From: Platycnemis pennipes
Lineage: Eukaryota; Arthropoda; Insecta; Odonata; Platycnemididae
Reading direction: 5' to 3'
Length of the DNA stretch: 64,000 nucleotides
NCBI GenBank assembly: GCA_933228895.1
Contig: OW121853.1
Location: 123,648,133 to 123,712,132 of the forward strand
Numbering within the stretch: the stretch's first letter is position 1; every line of letters starts with the position of its first letter. Below the pieces are notes generated by a model. The model ran no database searches. It worked only from the letters and a program-made list of their open reading frames with translations, and was not told the origin of the DNA. This document shows, piece after piece, positions 43,339-54,507 of the stretch. Made by a program: the position numbers and the translations under genes.

Positions 43339-44957
43339 ATATTATGTTACGTAGGTTACCTTCCGCTTTAAGTTATCACCAAATATTCACAGGGCACCGG
43401 GTGTAAGATTCTCGTCCTTCTCGCAGAAGGCCCGGCCTTTTCTGAGTCCCCCAACCGGGCCCCTACGAGTGGAATGAAGGCCCGTCGAGGCGTCCTTTCG
43501 TGCCGGCCACGGGTCGATACGGCCGATGGGTCCCAACGACTGCGTTCCGGATTTTAAGGCGCCTTTTCAAAGGGTTCCCCGAGTATTCCGAGCCGCAATA
43601 CACCGCGGATTTTATTCCAGCGCAAGGTCAAGAGGGCAGGCAAGAGGGGAAGGAATAAGGAGCAGATCCTAGAGCGAGAGATAAATCTCTGCCGGCCGGG
43701 CAAAAATCCAAGCCGTTCGCTTTTAGGCTCTGCCTACCGTCGCAAAGACTTATAAAAATTTCACGAGGAGACCGCACGTTGTATTCAATCTATTCTATGT
43801 GGCATTCCAAGAGTCCGGTTAAATCCCAAGACGATACGGTTAAGAGGAACAACCACAGCGTTCAACCCGAAGGTCAGTCCGATAAGTTTAGGAAGAGCTC
43901 ACCGAGTACTTCTTGACCGACCAGCGTGTGAAATTCACACATCAAGGCGGGAGGGAGCGTTCCTTATATACATATAAATAGCATAATGGTGAAAAATCCC
44001 ATTGGACGTACAATAAAAAAGTCACAGGGCAGGCAGATGAGGCGACACAAAAAGAAAACACACAAAAGTAAACATACTTGTTAAATTTTCGGAAGCATGG
44101 ACCTCATTACTCAGAACGAAGTCTAATCTTCTGAGGAATCTTCTTCGAAGTCTTATCTTCTTCTTTCTAATCTTAAATTGCACCGTATTTCCACTCAATA
44201 AAATATTATTACTTAAAACATTCACTATAACTAAAATGGAAGCGGTGACCAAACTTTCTTTTCAAGTTTTCCCCCAAGTAAATCGCTATGAAATGGGTGT
44301 CAGTGAGATTGCAATGACGCGGAAATCGGTGATCAAGCAGTTTCCGGGTTGAGAAGAGCAAAGCTGCGATTGCTCTTCATCAATTACATGAGCACAGACA
44401 CGTCACACTGGCGAAATATTTGCCAAAAAGGTGTTAATTGAAGGAAAAAGGTGTTAGCTGAAAAGTTAGTTGAAGATGTATTGTGCATCTGTTTTAATCT
44501 AGCAGACGGTAATCAAATTCCTTGGATGGAAATTATCTTGAGCGCAGTATTTTGGAACCGAAATACAAAGCTCCTAAAGATCGAAAGATAAATTTAAGCA
44601 GAAACCTATTTTGGTAAAATGCCCTTTTTTCCTGGGCTATTCTACTGGCAATCTCTCTTTAATTCGTTGGTCACTGGTTAGTACGCCAGGTGAGGAACAA
44701 TAAATAATAAGCAATCGGACCTGGTCCAGGTCGGGCATCTTGAGGGGTAAGTCATTGGATTCATAATGAAGAGAATGCGAGAAATATGAACGACACGGAC
44801 TACTTACAAAGCCTTCCCATTGTTCTTCTACGATACTGTTATATGGTTTTTATTAGGTTTGTTAACTTAATGCTCCTCATCTACTGGAGAAAGCACAGGC
44901 CAAGCCAATTATGTGATTATTGCATCATTGTATGCTTGGACTTTGTAAAAGTTATTT
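43339..44957. other. GC-rich island and flanks, no gene recognised
   Basis: 43380-43700 is the most GC-rich stretch of this part (GGCCGGGC-type words) and contrasts with the AT-rich flanks. No reading frame with a recognisable product covers it. The minus-strand frame 44022-44252 is short and unknown. The island may belong to the promoter of a host gene outside the window. Confidence 0.35.
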
Positions 44958-45460
44958 AATCGGCACTCCATTAGTTACAGTAATTAATGTCACAGGAGTA
45001 ACTGGAGGCGTGATAAATTCATGAGCCAGGGAGCATGAAAACAGTTCTTAGTGTGGTAAAAATTGCATCCAGTTAAATCCAGGAAGTGGGACTAGATTCC
45101 TTTCTATCGCCAGCTCTTCACATCCTAGCCATTTTATTTTGTCAGTTAGCAACTCAGAAATGTAACTCGATTAGTTGCAGTAATTAATATGACAGCTATA
45201 TCAGTAAGTGGGACAAACACAAGAGCATGGTAGAACGAAAACAGTTATCAACGTGGCCACAGTTGCATCCAGCGCAATCCAGTACGGTACACCAGTACAG
45301 TACGGTACAATCCAGTACAGTATAACAGTAAGTGGGATAAACACAAGAATATGGTAGCACGAACACAGTTATCAACGTGCCCACAATTGCAACCAGCGCA
45401 ATCCAGGGACTGTGAATAGATTCTCTTCTGTCGCGAGATCTTCACATCCTAGCCGTTTAA
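44958..45460 (+). repeat. Diverged tandem array, ~200- and ~110-bp units
   Basis: The word set GTAATTAAT.TGACAG, ACAAGAGCATGGTAGAACGA, CAGTTATCAACGTGGCCACA, TTGCATCCAGCGCAATCCAG and CTTCACATCCTAGCC recurs. A first diverged unit is at 44958-45130; a second at 45165-45460 is itself internally duplicated (45190-45285 and 45315-45408). A short TACAGTACGGTAC run lies between the inner copies. Confidence 0.7.
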
Positions 45461-45794
45461 TTTCATCCTGAGGTTGTGGAGACACCAGATGACCAACCTA
45501 GGTACAAAACCGTACGCTACTTACGAAGTGAGCAAAACCCCTTTTAGAAAGGCTATCCGGTCCGAAGATAGCATTAGCCAACGTACCTGGAAGGGAAAGA
45601 AAAAAATGTTAAAAACACGCTTTTTACACCAAATTTCTGTGCACCAAATTTTAAAAAGTAAGATATACAATATCGCATACAATATAGTGAGTAATTTGTA
45701 TCCTAACTTGCACGATGTTGGAGTTGGTCTTGCACACTACACCATTAATACTCGCTCTGTATTCTTGCACATTTTGGTGGCAGATTTCTTATGT
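45461..45794. other. No recognisable gene
   Basis: An open frame from 45474 runs through here into an L2-like 3' end (to 46052). Its product is not recognisable and it is composite, so I do not call it a gene. Confidence 0.45.
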
Positions 45795-46243
45795 ACATCT
45801 ACATCTACACGATACCCTGCAAGCCACCGCGAGGGTGTGTGGCAGGGGGTGAAGATCACCAAGCATGCACTACCGACATGCAAACAAGAAACTATAGGGT
45901 CTCATGCAATTAGATTGTTAGTTTCTATAGTATTTAAAGGATTAATACATGAATCATGCACTACAGACTACTCTAAAATATTTCCCCAACATATCCCTTG
46001 GCTATGCTGCCTATTCTGTTCTCTTATAGCACGGGGAAAAATGCCATTTTGAATCTATCAATACGACAACCTATCTCTATAATCTTATTTATCTGGTCGA
46101 ATCTAGCATAATACGCTGGTGTGACATTTTGACATTTGACATTTCTCTAAAATATTTAATCTGTACCTTAACCTACGCTCTGATAATGATTCCCATCCTA
46201 ATTCTTGTATTAATTCTAAAACACTACTCAACCTATCGTAACA
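45795..46243 (-). pseudogene. L2-like retrotransposon 3' part
   Basis: The minus-strand 3' end is at 45795 (CATCTACATCTACACG tail, then the ACACCCTCGCGGTGG-type box). Upstream is the 3' UTR and, at 46130-46243, the diverged C-terminal coding part matching 13300-13420 (complement of ATGATTCCCA.CCTAATTC and CCTATCGTAACACC). 5'-truncated and full of stops. Confidence 0.65.
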
Positions 46244-46766
46244 CCAACGGATGTAATGTATGTCTGCAGGGGCTCATCATGCTTCCTCTCGTGTTCCAAG
46301 CATGTGATGTCTGTTTCGTGGATCCTTTCACCGCTCCGAATATCCAACGGCATTTCATGTCTCTCAGTTTACATAAATCCGTAAAGGCCGAAACTACATA
46401 TTTCCTTGGATTTAGTTTAATTTTCAGCATATTCCATGCCGAATGTTTATGCTTGGTTTCAATCTACGAACTTAACGACGTACATCCCTTTCTTTTTCTC
46501 CCTTTCCTCAAGTGAAAAATTTCAGCATATTACCATAATTATTTTTTAACGAGTCACAAACTTTGAGGAATGAATTAGGAGTGGGGTCACATCATATGCA
46601 AATGTTGGTGGAGCCTCACCTCAACTTTCCACGGAGTTGGAACCCTTCAATGCGATTGCCTAACTTTAGATATAATTTCGCGGATTCCCCGGAGATTAAC
46701 GAGGCTTCACCCGAGTCCCTGAGAAACCCATGTTGCCCCCATACTGTCGTCATGCTTTTCAAGGCG
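46244..46766. other. No recognisable gene
   Basis: A frame from the L2 remnant continues to 46515 without a recognisable product. 46560-46760 is moderately GC-rich and leads into the long inverted repeat. Confidence 0.4.
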
Positions 46767-48636
46767 CCGCACAGTGTCGCAGAATCCCCGAAATGCGGTC
46801 GTGGCAAGTAAAAATAAAATTACTATTCAGGGAATTTTGAGCATTGGGTTGTCCAAAGGGATACCTGACTAGCCTCGAGTGGCAGTCAGTTGAGTGATAA
46901 GCGAGCACCAGTTGGATATAATCATTTTGAAAGAAAGCGTTTTTCAGGTGGCAAGTCCATCGACTGAGGTCAATAGAGTGCTTCTATAGAATACTTCAAA
47001 ATCATGTGGAAGTCGTATTTTTCGATAGAATTCTATTTTGATAATTGTAATCACCAGGATATAGTAAATAGAATTCAATAAATAATATATTAGAAAGCAT
47101 AATATAAGTAAGTTATTTTAATTTGCGCAAGTAATAGCTATCGAAAATATGAAAATTTCATTAAAAGAATCTTTATCCAAGATCAAAACTTAAAATATTC
47201 CTGTAGATTCATGCGTTGAAACATAGTGCAACGTGTTTGCTATGATCTTATCTATCGAATTAAATAAAAATTAGATGCATATATCTGCCATAACAATTGT
47301 TATTAATAATAAATGAATGCAACTCATGCGTGCAAGCGCTAAAATGGTTGGTTCAACAAAATATATCATCTAATTTTCGGATTTTTACACTAAAATAATA
47401 ATAAACAGCTTCAGCGATGAAGCACTATGACATTCTCATTCTCAATAAAAATTATGTAAAATGTCGATGTGTCTTATGCATTACATATACGTGTTATAGT
47501 TTGACAGGTGTAGAGCGCAACGGGTTCACTTCCTATTCTGGACTCTTGAGCATTATTTAATGCTTTTACTTAGTTTGAACGATTTTTAAGCATAAAATGG
47601 TACTTTGAGTACCTACCTAACAATTGTTGTTGTTTATTTGTGTTGTTAAATTGTTGTTGTTTATTTGTGCCTAATTGGATTTTCAAGGCTGGAATTTTTA
47701 CATTAATTAAAGGAAACTGGAATGATACGACTGACAATTTATGTCCCACTATTGAAGAAGCCATGAGTAAAAATCATAATTCTTGCTATAGAAGGATGCT
47801 GGATTGCCATCAAAAAATATTTTAAAGCATTAAATAGCATTAAAAGCATTAAATAATGCTCAGAGTCCAGAATAGGAAGTGAACCCGTTGCGCTCTACAC
47901 CTGTCAAACTATAACACGTATATGTAATGCATAAGACACATCGACATTTTACATAATTTTTATTGAGAATGAGAATGTCATAGTGCTTCATCGCTGAAGC
48001 TGTTTATTATTATTTTAGTGTAAAAATCCGAAAATTAGATGATATATTTTGTTGAACCAACCATTTTAGCGCTTGCACGCATGAGTTGCATTCATTTATT
48101 ATTAATAACAATTGTTATGGCAGATATATGCATCTAATTTTTATTTAATTCGATAGATAAGATCATAGCAAACACGTTGCACTATGTTTCAACGCATGAA
48201 TCTACAGGAATATTTTAAGTTTTGATCTTGGATAAAGATTCTTTTAATGAAATTTTCATATTTTCGATAGCTATTACTTGCGCAAATTAAAATAACTTAC
48301 TTATATTATGCTTTCTAATATATTATTTATTGAATTCTACTAACTATATCCTGGTGATTACAATTATCAAAATAGAATTCTAACGGAAAATACGACTTCC
48401 ACATAATTTTGAAGTATCCGTTGCACTCTATTGACCTCAGTCGATGGACTTGCCACCTCAAAAACGCTTTCTTTCAAAATGATTATATCCAACTGGTGCT
48501 CGCTTATCACTCAACTGACTGCCACTCGAGGCTAGTCAGGTATCCCTTTGGACAACCCAATGCTCAAAATTCCCTGAATAGTAATTTTATTTTTACTTGC
48601 CACGACCGCATTTCGGGGATTCTGCGACACTGTGCG
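46767..48636. repeat. Long inverted repeat: two ~800-bp arms, 274-bp spacer
   Basis: The left arm 46767-47567 and right arm 47842-48636 are reverse complements. Comparing line by line, the inner ~470 bases are identical except for one 1-base gap near the inner end. About ten substitutions plus a 4-base gap cluster in the outer half (46942, 46979-47070), giving roughly 98% identity. The spacer (47568-47841) has repeated AGCATTAAA words next to the right arm and a GTTGTTGTTTATTTGTG pair near 47625-47670. The arms have no long frame. The structure could be a foldback transposon, a recent inverted duplication or a hairpin-RNA locus. Confidence 0.92.
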
Positions 48637-48689
48637 CCGTTATTTTGTCCACTTTTTCCTTCCCTACTTCTTTCTCGAAAGAAACTTCT

Positions 48690-48790
48690 TTTAACCAAAT
48701 GCCCTAAAAGGGAATTTTACCAAAAGAAGATTCTGCTTACAGCTGCAAGTACAAGCGTGGAAGTAAGGAAAAATTTCATTAGACTTATTT
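48690..48790 (+). pseudogene. RTE-like retrotransposon fragment
   Basis: KCPKREFYQKKILLTAASTSVEVRKNFIR matches the AKRAFYQKK...VEVRKHFIR block of the RTE-like copies at 37530 and 29269. Only ~30 codons remain, starting just outside the right arm of the long inverted repeat. Confidence 0.65.
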
Positions 48791-48937
48791 TGATTAAACA
48801 ATTCATTTTCAAAATTCAAACATTTCATTAGAATTATTTTGATCTCGGAATGGGAATCGTTTTGTATCGAGAGGAACCGCGAAGACTTCTTTTGGAAGAA
48901 ACGGGAGAATATCCAGTCGTATGGTTCGGGTCTGTGT

Positions 48938-49003
48938 GTTGACTAGAGCACTGGCATCTCATCCTGAGTCCCTAAGTTTGAGTCCCGGGAGTGGCGACAG
49001 ATA
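48938..49003 (+). repeat. tRNA-like SINE fragment
   Basis: GACTAGAGCACTGGCATC is followed ~25 bases later by AAGTTTGAGTCCCGGGAG, a weak A box and a fair B box at tRNA-like spacing. It sits between two RTE-like fragments. Probably a SINE head; a decayed tRNA gene is possible. Confidence 0.35.
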
Positions 49004-49039
49004 ATTTTCGGTTTTGTTCCCCATACGTAACTAAAAGTT

Positions 49040-49215
49040 AAAGAAAAGTCTCCGGGAGTGAATATCCACGGGAAGAAAATCAGCATGCTACGATTCGCCG
49101 ATGACATAGCAGTCATGGCAGAAACAGAAGGAGATTTAAAGAAGACACTAGGAATAATGGAAAGAACAATGACCAGACCAATGACTATTAATTTGAATAT
49201 TTCAGTAACACTCAA
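49040..49215 (+). pseudogene. RTE-like reverse transcriptase core fragment
   Basis: GVNIHGKKISMLRFADDIAVMAETEGDLKKTLGIMERTM contains the RT catalytic box FADD with its downstream helix. In an intact element this part lies upstream of the FYQKK block, yet here it follows it (48690-48790), so the two fragments come from different insertions or a rearrangement. It decays after 49215. Confidence 0.75.
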
Positions 49216-50395
49216 TATTGCACGAATCAGTAAAACCGTTATTATAATAAATGTAGACAGACATTATCTAGCACGACAAAGTAACTATTCATAATTAAAT
49301 GGATTCTACGTATCATCATACACGGTGAAAAACGCGTCTTTTTGGAGCTCATCGCAAATATTTTTCCACTTTACGTTTGGACAACAAAATCACCACAAAA
49401 CTATAGAGATAGGTCATACTAGGCATCCACGACGCCTTAACTCAGTAATTTTTTTTGAAACATTAGACTTTACCAATAAATTTTAAAATGATAATTTAAG
49501 AGTTACATTTAGATGAAACTATTATAGATGTGCATTGATAATAACATATTTCAGGCAGGTAGATGGGACAAAAAAACATTTTTTCATACGTGAATTTATT
49601 AAACTCACCACCATCCAAATCCCTTTATCCACAGATATTCTATATTACCGGGTACTTTTCACGACACTTTCCAAAGGAAAGCATAAAAATGTTATTCGAC
49701 TGAGTTACAAAGTATACCACCATTTCGCTGTCCAAAATTATGACTTATACCCGGTAGATGGATTTTCTCCCGCGAAAGAAATTCCTGTATCCAAAACCAT
49801 CCCGTAAATGCCAGTCTATGATAAGGGAACGACGTTGATAATGAAATGCAAGATCCGTTGATCCTAGCTCGAAATGATTCACTTTAATGAGTTGACCTCC
49901 AGATGTCTCTAAAAGAATTCAACATAATAAGGGCAATCGTAGACAACTTTACTTTGTGGTACTGTGATATAATTAATATCAAAGTAAATTGGTTTTTATT
50001 TTTATTTTAATCAATTTAAAATAACTTTGGACCTTTAAAAACAAACAACTCTAGCAGTTTACTGCATCTATTCCACTTATGATTACGTAAAAGATATTGC
50101 GAAAGGATTACAAATGTAACACACAGGAAATTTACACTTTTGTCAAATACATTGATATTCCTATCTGATCCACTCAGAAGGACGCAAAGCAAGACATACC
50201 GTTCCAAGGTCTCATTATTAGTGCCCCTGCGTATTATACTAGGTTTGATCAGATACCTACACATCATTAGAGAGGTATATTGTCGTAAGGATAGATTTTA
50301 AATGCCACTTTACCCGCGTAGCATTAGAGAACACAATAGAAAGCATACCAAAGGGATAGGTAGGTGAAATATTGTTAGAGTAGTCCGTAGGTTAC
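49216..50395. other. No recognisable gene
   Basis: AT-rich DNA with short unknown frames (49535-49807 +, 50016-50267 -). No repeat in the window was matched. Confidence 0.4.
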
Positions 50396-51043
50396 GAATT
50401 AGATCGAGTACAACGAAGAGCGGCGAGATATGTAAAAGGGTGTTACGATAGGGAAAGCAGTGTGTCTGGTATGTTAGCCGAATTGGGATGGGAATCGCTG
50501 TCACAACGCAGGCTGAATTATAGACTTAATCTTCTGGGAAAATTTAAGGAGGGACATTTCATTAATGACGTTAATCATATATTACTGGCTCCGACTTATT
50601 ATGGTAGGCTCGAATATTCTAATAAAATTAAGGAGATAGATTGCAGGATGGACAGGTTTAAAATGCCATTTTTTTCCACGCACGATTCGACATCAGAATG
50701 TCAGAAATCGCGTAAATCGGTAATAATTATTGAGGCAATATCCAGAGTAGGTCGATAGTATTTTTTATTTCCTGCATGGTCAAATCAATGGGTTACTCGC
50801 ATTCACTGCTTTTTTTTGCATGCATGAGTGTCTATTAAATTGGTGTCGGAGTAGTCATGCATGGTATTCGTGGGCTTGTCCTGCATGATTGGGATTTGAT
50901 AGTTTTTTTCTTTTTTCACCTGATTAATTTTAAAGGTGTGACGTTTGTTTTGTATTGTTCATTTTTGTTTCTTGTGTCATTATGCACCACATGCCACACA
51001 CCCTCGAGGTGGCTTTCAGGGTATATCGTAGATTTAGTGCATG
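50396..51043 (+). pseudogene. L2-like retrotransposon C-terminus and 3' UTR (subfamily 2)
   Basis: In frame from 50396: ELDRVQRRAARYVKGCYDRESSVSGMLAELGWESLSQRRLNYRLNLLGKF, then APTYYGRLEYSNKIKEIDCRMDRFKMPFF, ending by 50758. The 3' UTR (GCATGCATGAGT, TCCTGCATGATTGGGATTTG) matches the inverted copy at 57545-57900, and the end at 51043 carries the ACACCCTCGAGGTGG box. The RT palm is absent. The C-terminal frame itself is unbroken, so the insertion is fairly young. Confidence 0.8.
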
Positions 51044-51045
51044 AT

Positions 51046-51228
51046 GCACGTATTGATTACCGATCCCTTAATTACTAAATAGATACTATCCATCTAGCTG
51101 TATGTGGCTCTAATATCTAGCATGTTTCCATGCAGTAACTTGGTTGCATAGCAGTAGTGCATGTTTGGTGATCTTCACCCACTGCCATACACCCTCGTGG
51201 TGGCTCGCACGGTATAACGAAGATGTAG
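51046..51228 (+). mobile_element. L2-like retrotransposon 3' end
   Basis: Directly follows another copy in the same orientation: TTGGTGATCTTCACCCACTGCC, ACACCCTCGTGGTGG, and the GAAGATGTAGATGTA tail at 51214-51228. The UTR belongs to a different subfamily from that of the preceding copy. Confidence 0.7.
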
Positions 51229-51689
51229 ATGTATTGAAAACAATATCTTTGGCAAAAAACATGCAGAGAAGGAGTACTGAGGCAGAGAAGGAAGAAAACG
51301 TATATTAACACGCAAAATGATAGTACTGAGGCTGAAGAGAGAGTGTTTTTGCGCTGTTTTCCCGCGCAGTTATTTTCGCCGTCAGTCGTCGTTAATCACG
51401 GCCAAAACAATGGAACAGCGAGCTGTCGACGCGAGCGTTGTTTTCCTTTCCCTGAGCGCGGCTGCCTGCCTTCATCTGTTTCACAGCAAGCGATCCGAGC
51501 AACAAATCGCTGTCAATACCGTTTAGTGTCCTCGGCGCTCGCTACTTCGAAAGCGTGATACCACCACGAGCGGGATCACCTTGGAATTCGGGGTCAGTGG
51601 ATAGTGCAACAGAGGGCGGGGTGTGGCTGGCTGGACGGCAGCGACACCGACTTGGAATCGCCCGTTCAAGGCACCCGCAGGCAGCACCG
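51229..51689. other. No recognisable gene
   Basis: GC-rich around 51340-51680 with overlapping frames on both strands. No product is recognisable and no repeat matched. Confidence 0.4.
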
Positions 51690-52630
51690 AATGGGAAATA
51701 TGCATGAAATTTGTTTCTCAAAGATTCATCTACATCTATATAATACCCTGCAAAACCACCATAAAGGTGTGTGGCAGGGGGTGAATTCTTACCAAACATA
51801 AAAAAGGATTAGCATTTATATAGGTACTTTTCAAAACTACACTATTTAAAAACAAGATAAAAATAGCAAAGCATACATGCAAAAACATGCTGTTAGTTGG
51901 GTTAGCTTTGAGTCCTTATACCAACATACAGCTACCAATGTTATCCATTGCTAAATGACGTAATTGATTTTTGAAAATTTCTCACAAATCAAAATATATA
52001 AACTTCTCTATGCCAAACACGCAGATTTGCAAATGATATTAAAATATTCCCAAAAATTGACGAAAGTCACGTGACCTGAAACGCCTTCTGACGTCACTGC
52101 ACGGTATAGGTACCTTATTGCTACGTAGATAGACATTTATTTTTAAAGGAAAACGAAGTAAACAATTTGTTTTCAGGTTTTTAACCGTTTCTCGAACGAA
52201 ACGGTAACTGAAAAAATACTTAAAAAGCACATTCCGACATTTTCCTTTGGTTGACTCCCTTATGGCGTCGTTCTTAAAAAAACCAGCATATATGGACGAT
52301 TTGTTCGTTACAATCCATACTACGTAAATAAAAAATCGTAATACAATCGTTTATTGCATTAAACAAATGAGATAAATACATACGTCATCGCCAAGTATTC
52401 ATTTAACAACTTACCTCCACGGATAAACAGATAAACAACGCCCATAGTGATACCGTGCCGTGACGTCATGCGATGACGTCGTGTTTTTAAGCTGCCGAAA
52501 AGGTACAATGTTCAAAGAGTAATATCTTTGCAACACAACTTAATTCGTCAGCAAAATTTTCTCCAAGCACATTTTAGCTAATGAAATTCACATTCAGAGA
52601 GTTATAAAAAAACAGTGCATGTTCCCCATT
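51690..52630 (-). mobile_element. MITE family A, copy 3, interrupted by an L2-like end
   Basis: Inverted relative to 2364-3136: the AATGGGAAATATGCATGAAA end is at 51690 and the GTGCATGTTCCCCATT end at 52615-52630. Nearly all of copy 1 can be followed, including GTCACGTGACCTGAAACGCC at 52067. An L2-like 3' end (51727-51955) is inserted near the left end. Confidence 0.75.
51727..51955 (-). mobile_element. L2-like 3' end nested in MITE family A
   Basis: CATCTACATCTATATAATACC tail, then GGTGTGTGGCAGGGGGTGAA, then the 3' UTR with AAAAAGGATTAG, AAACATGCTGTT and TTGGGTTAG as at 60420-60550. It splits the MITE between its terminal ~37 bases and the rest, so it is younger than that MITE copy. Confidence 0.75.
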
Positions 52631-52854
52631 GAAGATGGTGAAACTCTCTGCCAAACACAAGTCACACGACACCCGTGTCGCCATGTCGCAACTCACTAAA
52701 CTACCTATAGTGAGCGAAAAAGATAAAATCGTATGTATATGCCTTTATCATGATGACATATCCGGATCAATAGAATAGTCAGTCACCTCGAACGAGTAAG
52801 GAAGGAAGCTAATCAGGACCTAACTTGAACTTGGTGCAGGTAATTGAACCAGAC
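52631..52854. other. No recognisable feature
   Basis: A short unique interval between two repeats. Confidence 0.4.
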
Positions 52855-53040
52855 AATAGGGCAGTTTCCTCTTATTTTTATACTGACTTGATCAAAAGTT
52901 TATAAACCTCTGGAGTGCAATTTTCCAGCTTATGAATTTTAAAAAGACGTTTAGTGTTCATCCTCATTAATTAAAAAGTGAAAAAATTCGGCGGCGCGAA
53001 TACGCGAAGCCAAACTATTGCATGCCGGTAGATTATAAGT
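52855..53040 (+). repeat. Dispersed repeat, copy 2
   Basis: Same orientation as 33845-34035, with shared blocks AGTTTCCTCTTATTTTTA, GATCAAAAGTTTATAAA and AAAAAGTGAAAA. In both places the neighbouring DNA holds MITEs (family B near 33.4 kb, family A near 52.6 kb), so this may be a frequent target repeat. Confidence 0.5.
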
Positions 53041-53386
53041 GTGACGTGACACTCTTTCCTCTGGCTGTCACTAGGTGGTGCTGAGGACGCTTCCAAGCAT
53101 ACAGTGCACTCCTTATATAGTTATATTTATTTATATTTATAGAGTATATTTATTCGGTCAATTCACACAAGATTGAATTTTATTTATTGAAAATATATTA
53201 TTCAATGAATTCATTAAAAAAATAGTTTGTATTAATTTTACTAAGCGCACCGTGAAGTTGGCCCACAGTCGTGCGAACCGCACGCCATGCTTCGCAGTAG
53301 CGGAGAACTACACAAGAGCTGGATACCCTGGAGCCTATAATAAAACGACTATTGATAGCAAATTTAACGGAGGAGACTTTAAGAAC
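53041..53386. other. No recognisable gene
   Basis: Short AT-rich iterations (TTATATTTATT) near 53115-53150. The frame at 53252-53434 has no recognisable product. Confidence 0.4.
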
Positions 53387-53845
53387 TTTGATAGTCTTGA
53401 TATGCTATTAATGATACATATTCACAAGAGCTGAGGGGCTCTGAAATAGAATGGTAAGTCCATGGGGGCTGTGGGAGGATTTTCACACTGTAGGGGGTTG
53501 TGTTTGAAACCGATGGGATAATCTCGAATAGGTAACCAAGTAGTCACGTGGTATAAACACGAATGCTTCGCAAATTTGGTGTTTAAAATGATTGCAACCT
53601 CATTCTTTGTTTACACTTGTGTTACGCCTCTACTGGGGGCTCTTTAGTTGACATAGATGAGAAAAACTCAAGTGACAACAATTAATGATGTTGTAAAGAG
53701 CGATTCAGACACATTATATTTTGAAATTTAAATTTTGAATTTGAAACCATTCGTGTTTGCATCACGCGACTTTTTAAACTTTGATAGTCTTCATAGGCTA
53801 TCATTGATACATATTCACTAGAGCTGAGGGGCTCTGAAATACAAT
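53387..53845 (+). mobile_element. MITE family C, copy 3, between ~70-bp direct repeats
   Basis: The MITE starts at 53491 (TAGGGGGTTGTGTTTGAAACC) and can be followed to ~53776, where the right inverted end breaks off after CATCACGCGACT. On both sides lies a ~70-bp direct repeat (53387-53452 and 53777-53845; ACTTTGATAGTCTT, TTGATACATATTCAC, GAGCTGAGGGGCTCTGAAAT). The repeat is too long for a transposase duplication and suggests a duplication or conversion event. Confidence 0.65.
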
Positions 53846-54216
53846 GGAAAATTCAGGAGACGAATATTTTGCTACGCCTCGCAACTTAAACTTAGGTGAA
53901 AAACAACGCAGCACATCCCACTATTTCTGAGCTTAAAATTAGCAATTAAAATAATTAAAACTTATCGCGTGTATCATTGCCATTCAACTGAACGCGACGA
54001 GAAGTCTCGGGATGTTATGAATAGAAGATATCAGAAATGGGAAAGCTGTAAAAGGAATCGTTCATTATCGTTAGCATTTGGGTTTATGAGATGAAGGTGC
54101 GCTCAAAGAAATAGGGCGCGTGCGAATGAGAAGAGCGAGTTTCGTAAAACTTCGCAATGATAATTATTTGTGCGGCAAGCCTTACAGAAGGACATGTATG
54201 AAAGGTATAGAAGGGA
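53846..54216. other. No recognisable feature
   Basis: Mixed sequence without coding or repeat signals. Confidence 0.4.
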
Positions 54217-54275
54217 AACGGAAAAATACGGGTCTTTTTATGTTACAAACTCTATTAGATTCAGCAATTTAAAAA
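54217..54275 (+). mobile_element. MITE family B fragment
   Basis: GGAAACGGAAAAATACGGGT, then CTTTTTATGTTACAAACTCT and ATTAGATTCAGCAAT, match the right third of family B (compare 33368-33420). It breaks off before the terminal CGACCCCA. Confidence 0.6.
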
Positions 54276-54289
54276 AAAAAGGCATAGAG

Positions 54290-54500
54290 GGGGGTATGGG
54301 AATCGCTATCAGACTGTTGGTTAAAATTAAGAATTAATCTTTTGGGTAAATTTTAACCTGATTTTTTTGCCGATGTCGCTTGAAACCTATTGAGAACACC
54401 AGAGAATTCCTCTAGATTTGGTCAGAAAAAATATTAGAAAGATTGAATTCATGTGTGGATACATTTGAAATGCCATTCTTTCTGCGCACCGTAAGCTGTG
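54290..54500 (+). pseudogene. L2-like coding fragment
   Basis: GTATGGGAATCGCTATCAG and TTAATCTTTTGGGTAAATTT correspond to the GWESLS..RL.. LINLLGKF block of the family. Near 54465 ATGCCATTCTTTCTGCGCAC corresponds to the MPFF end. It has many stops and an inserted segment. Confidence 0.5.
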
Positions 54501-54507
54501 ACAATAC

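Noticed and set aside
45474..46052. 192-codon + strand open frame
   Set aside because: Its right half runs through an L2-like 3' end on the opposite strand (45795 onward) and its product has no recognisable domain, so the frame is fortuitous.
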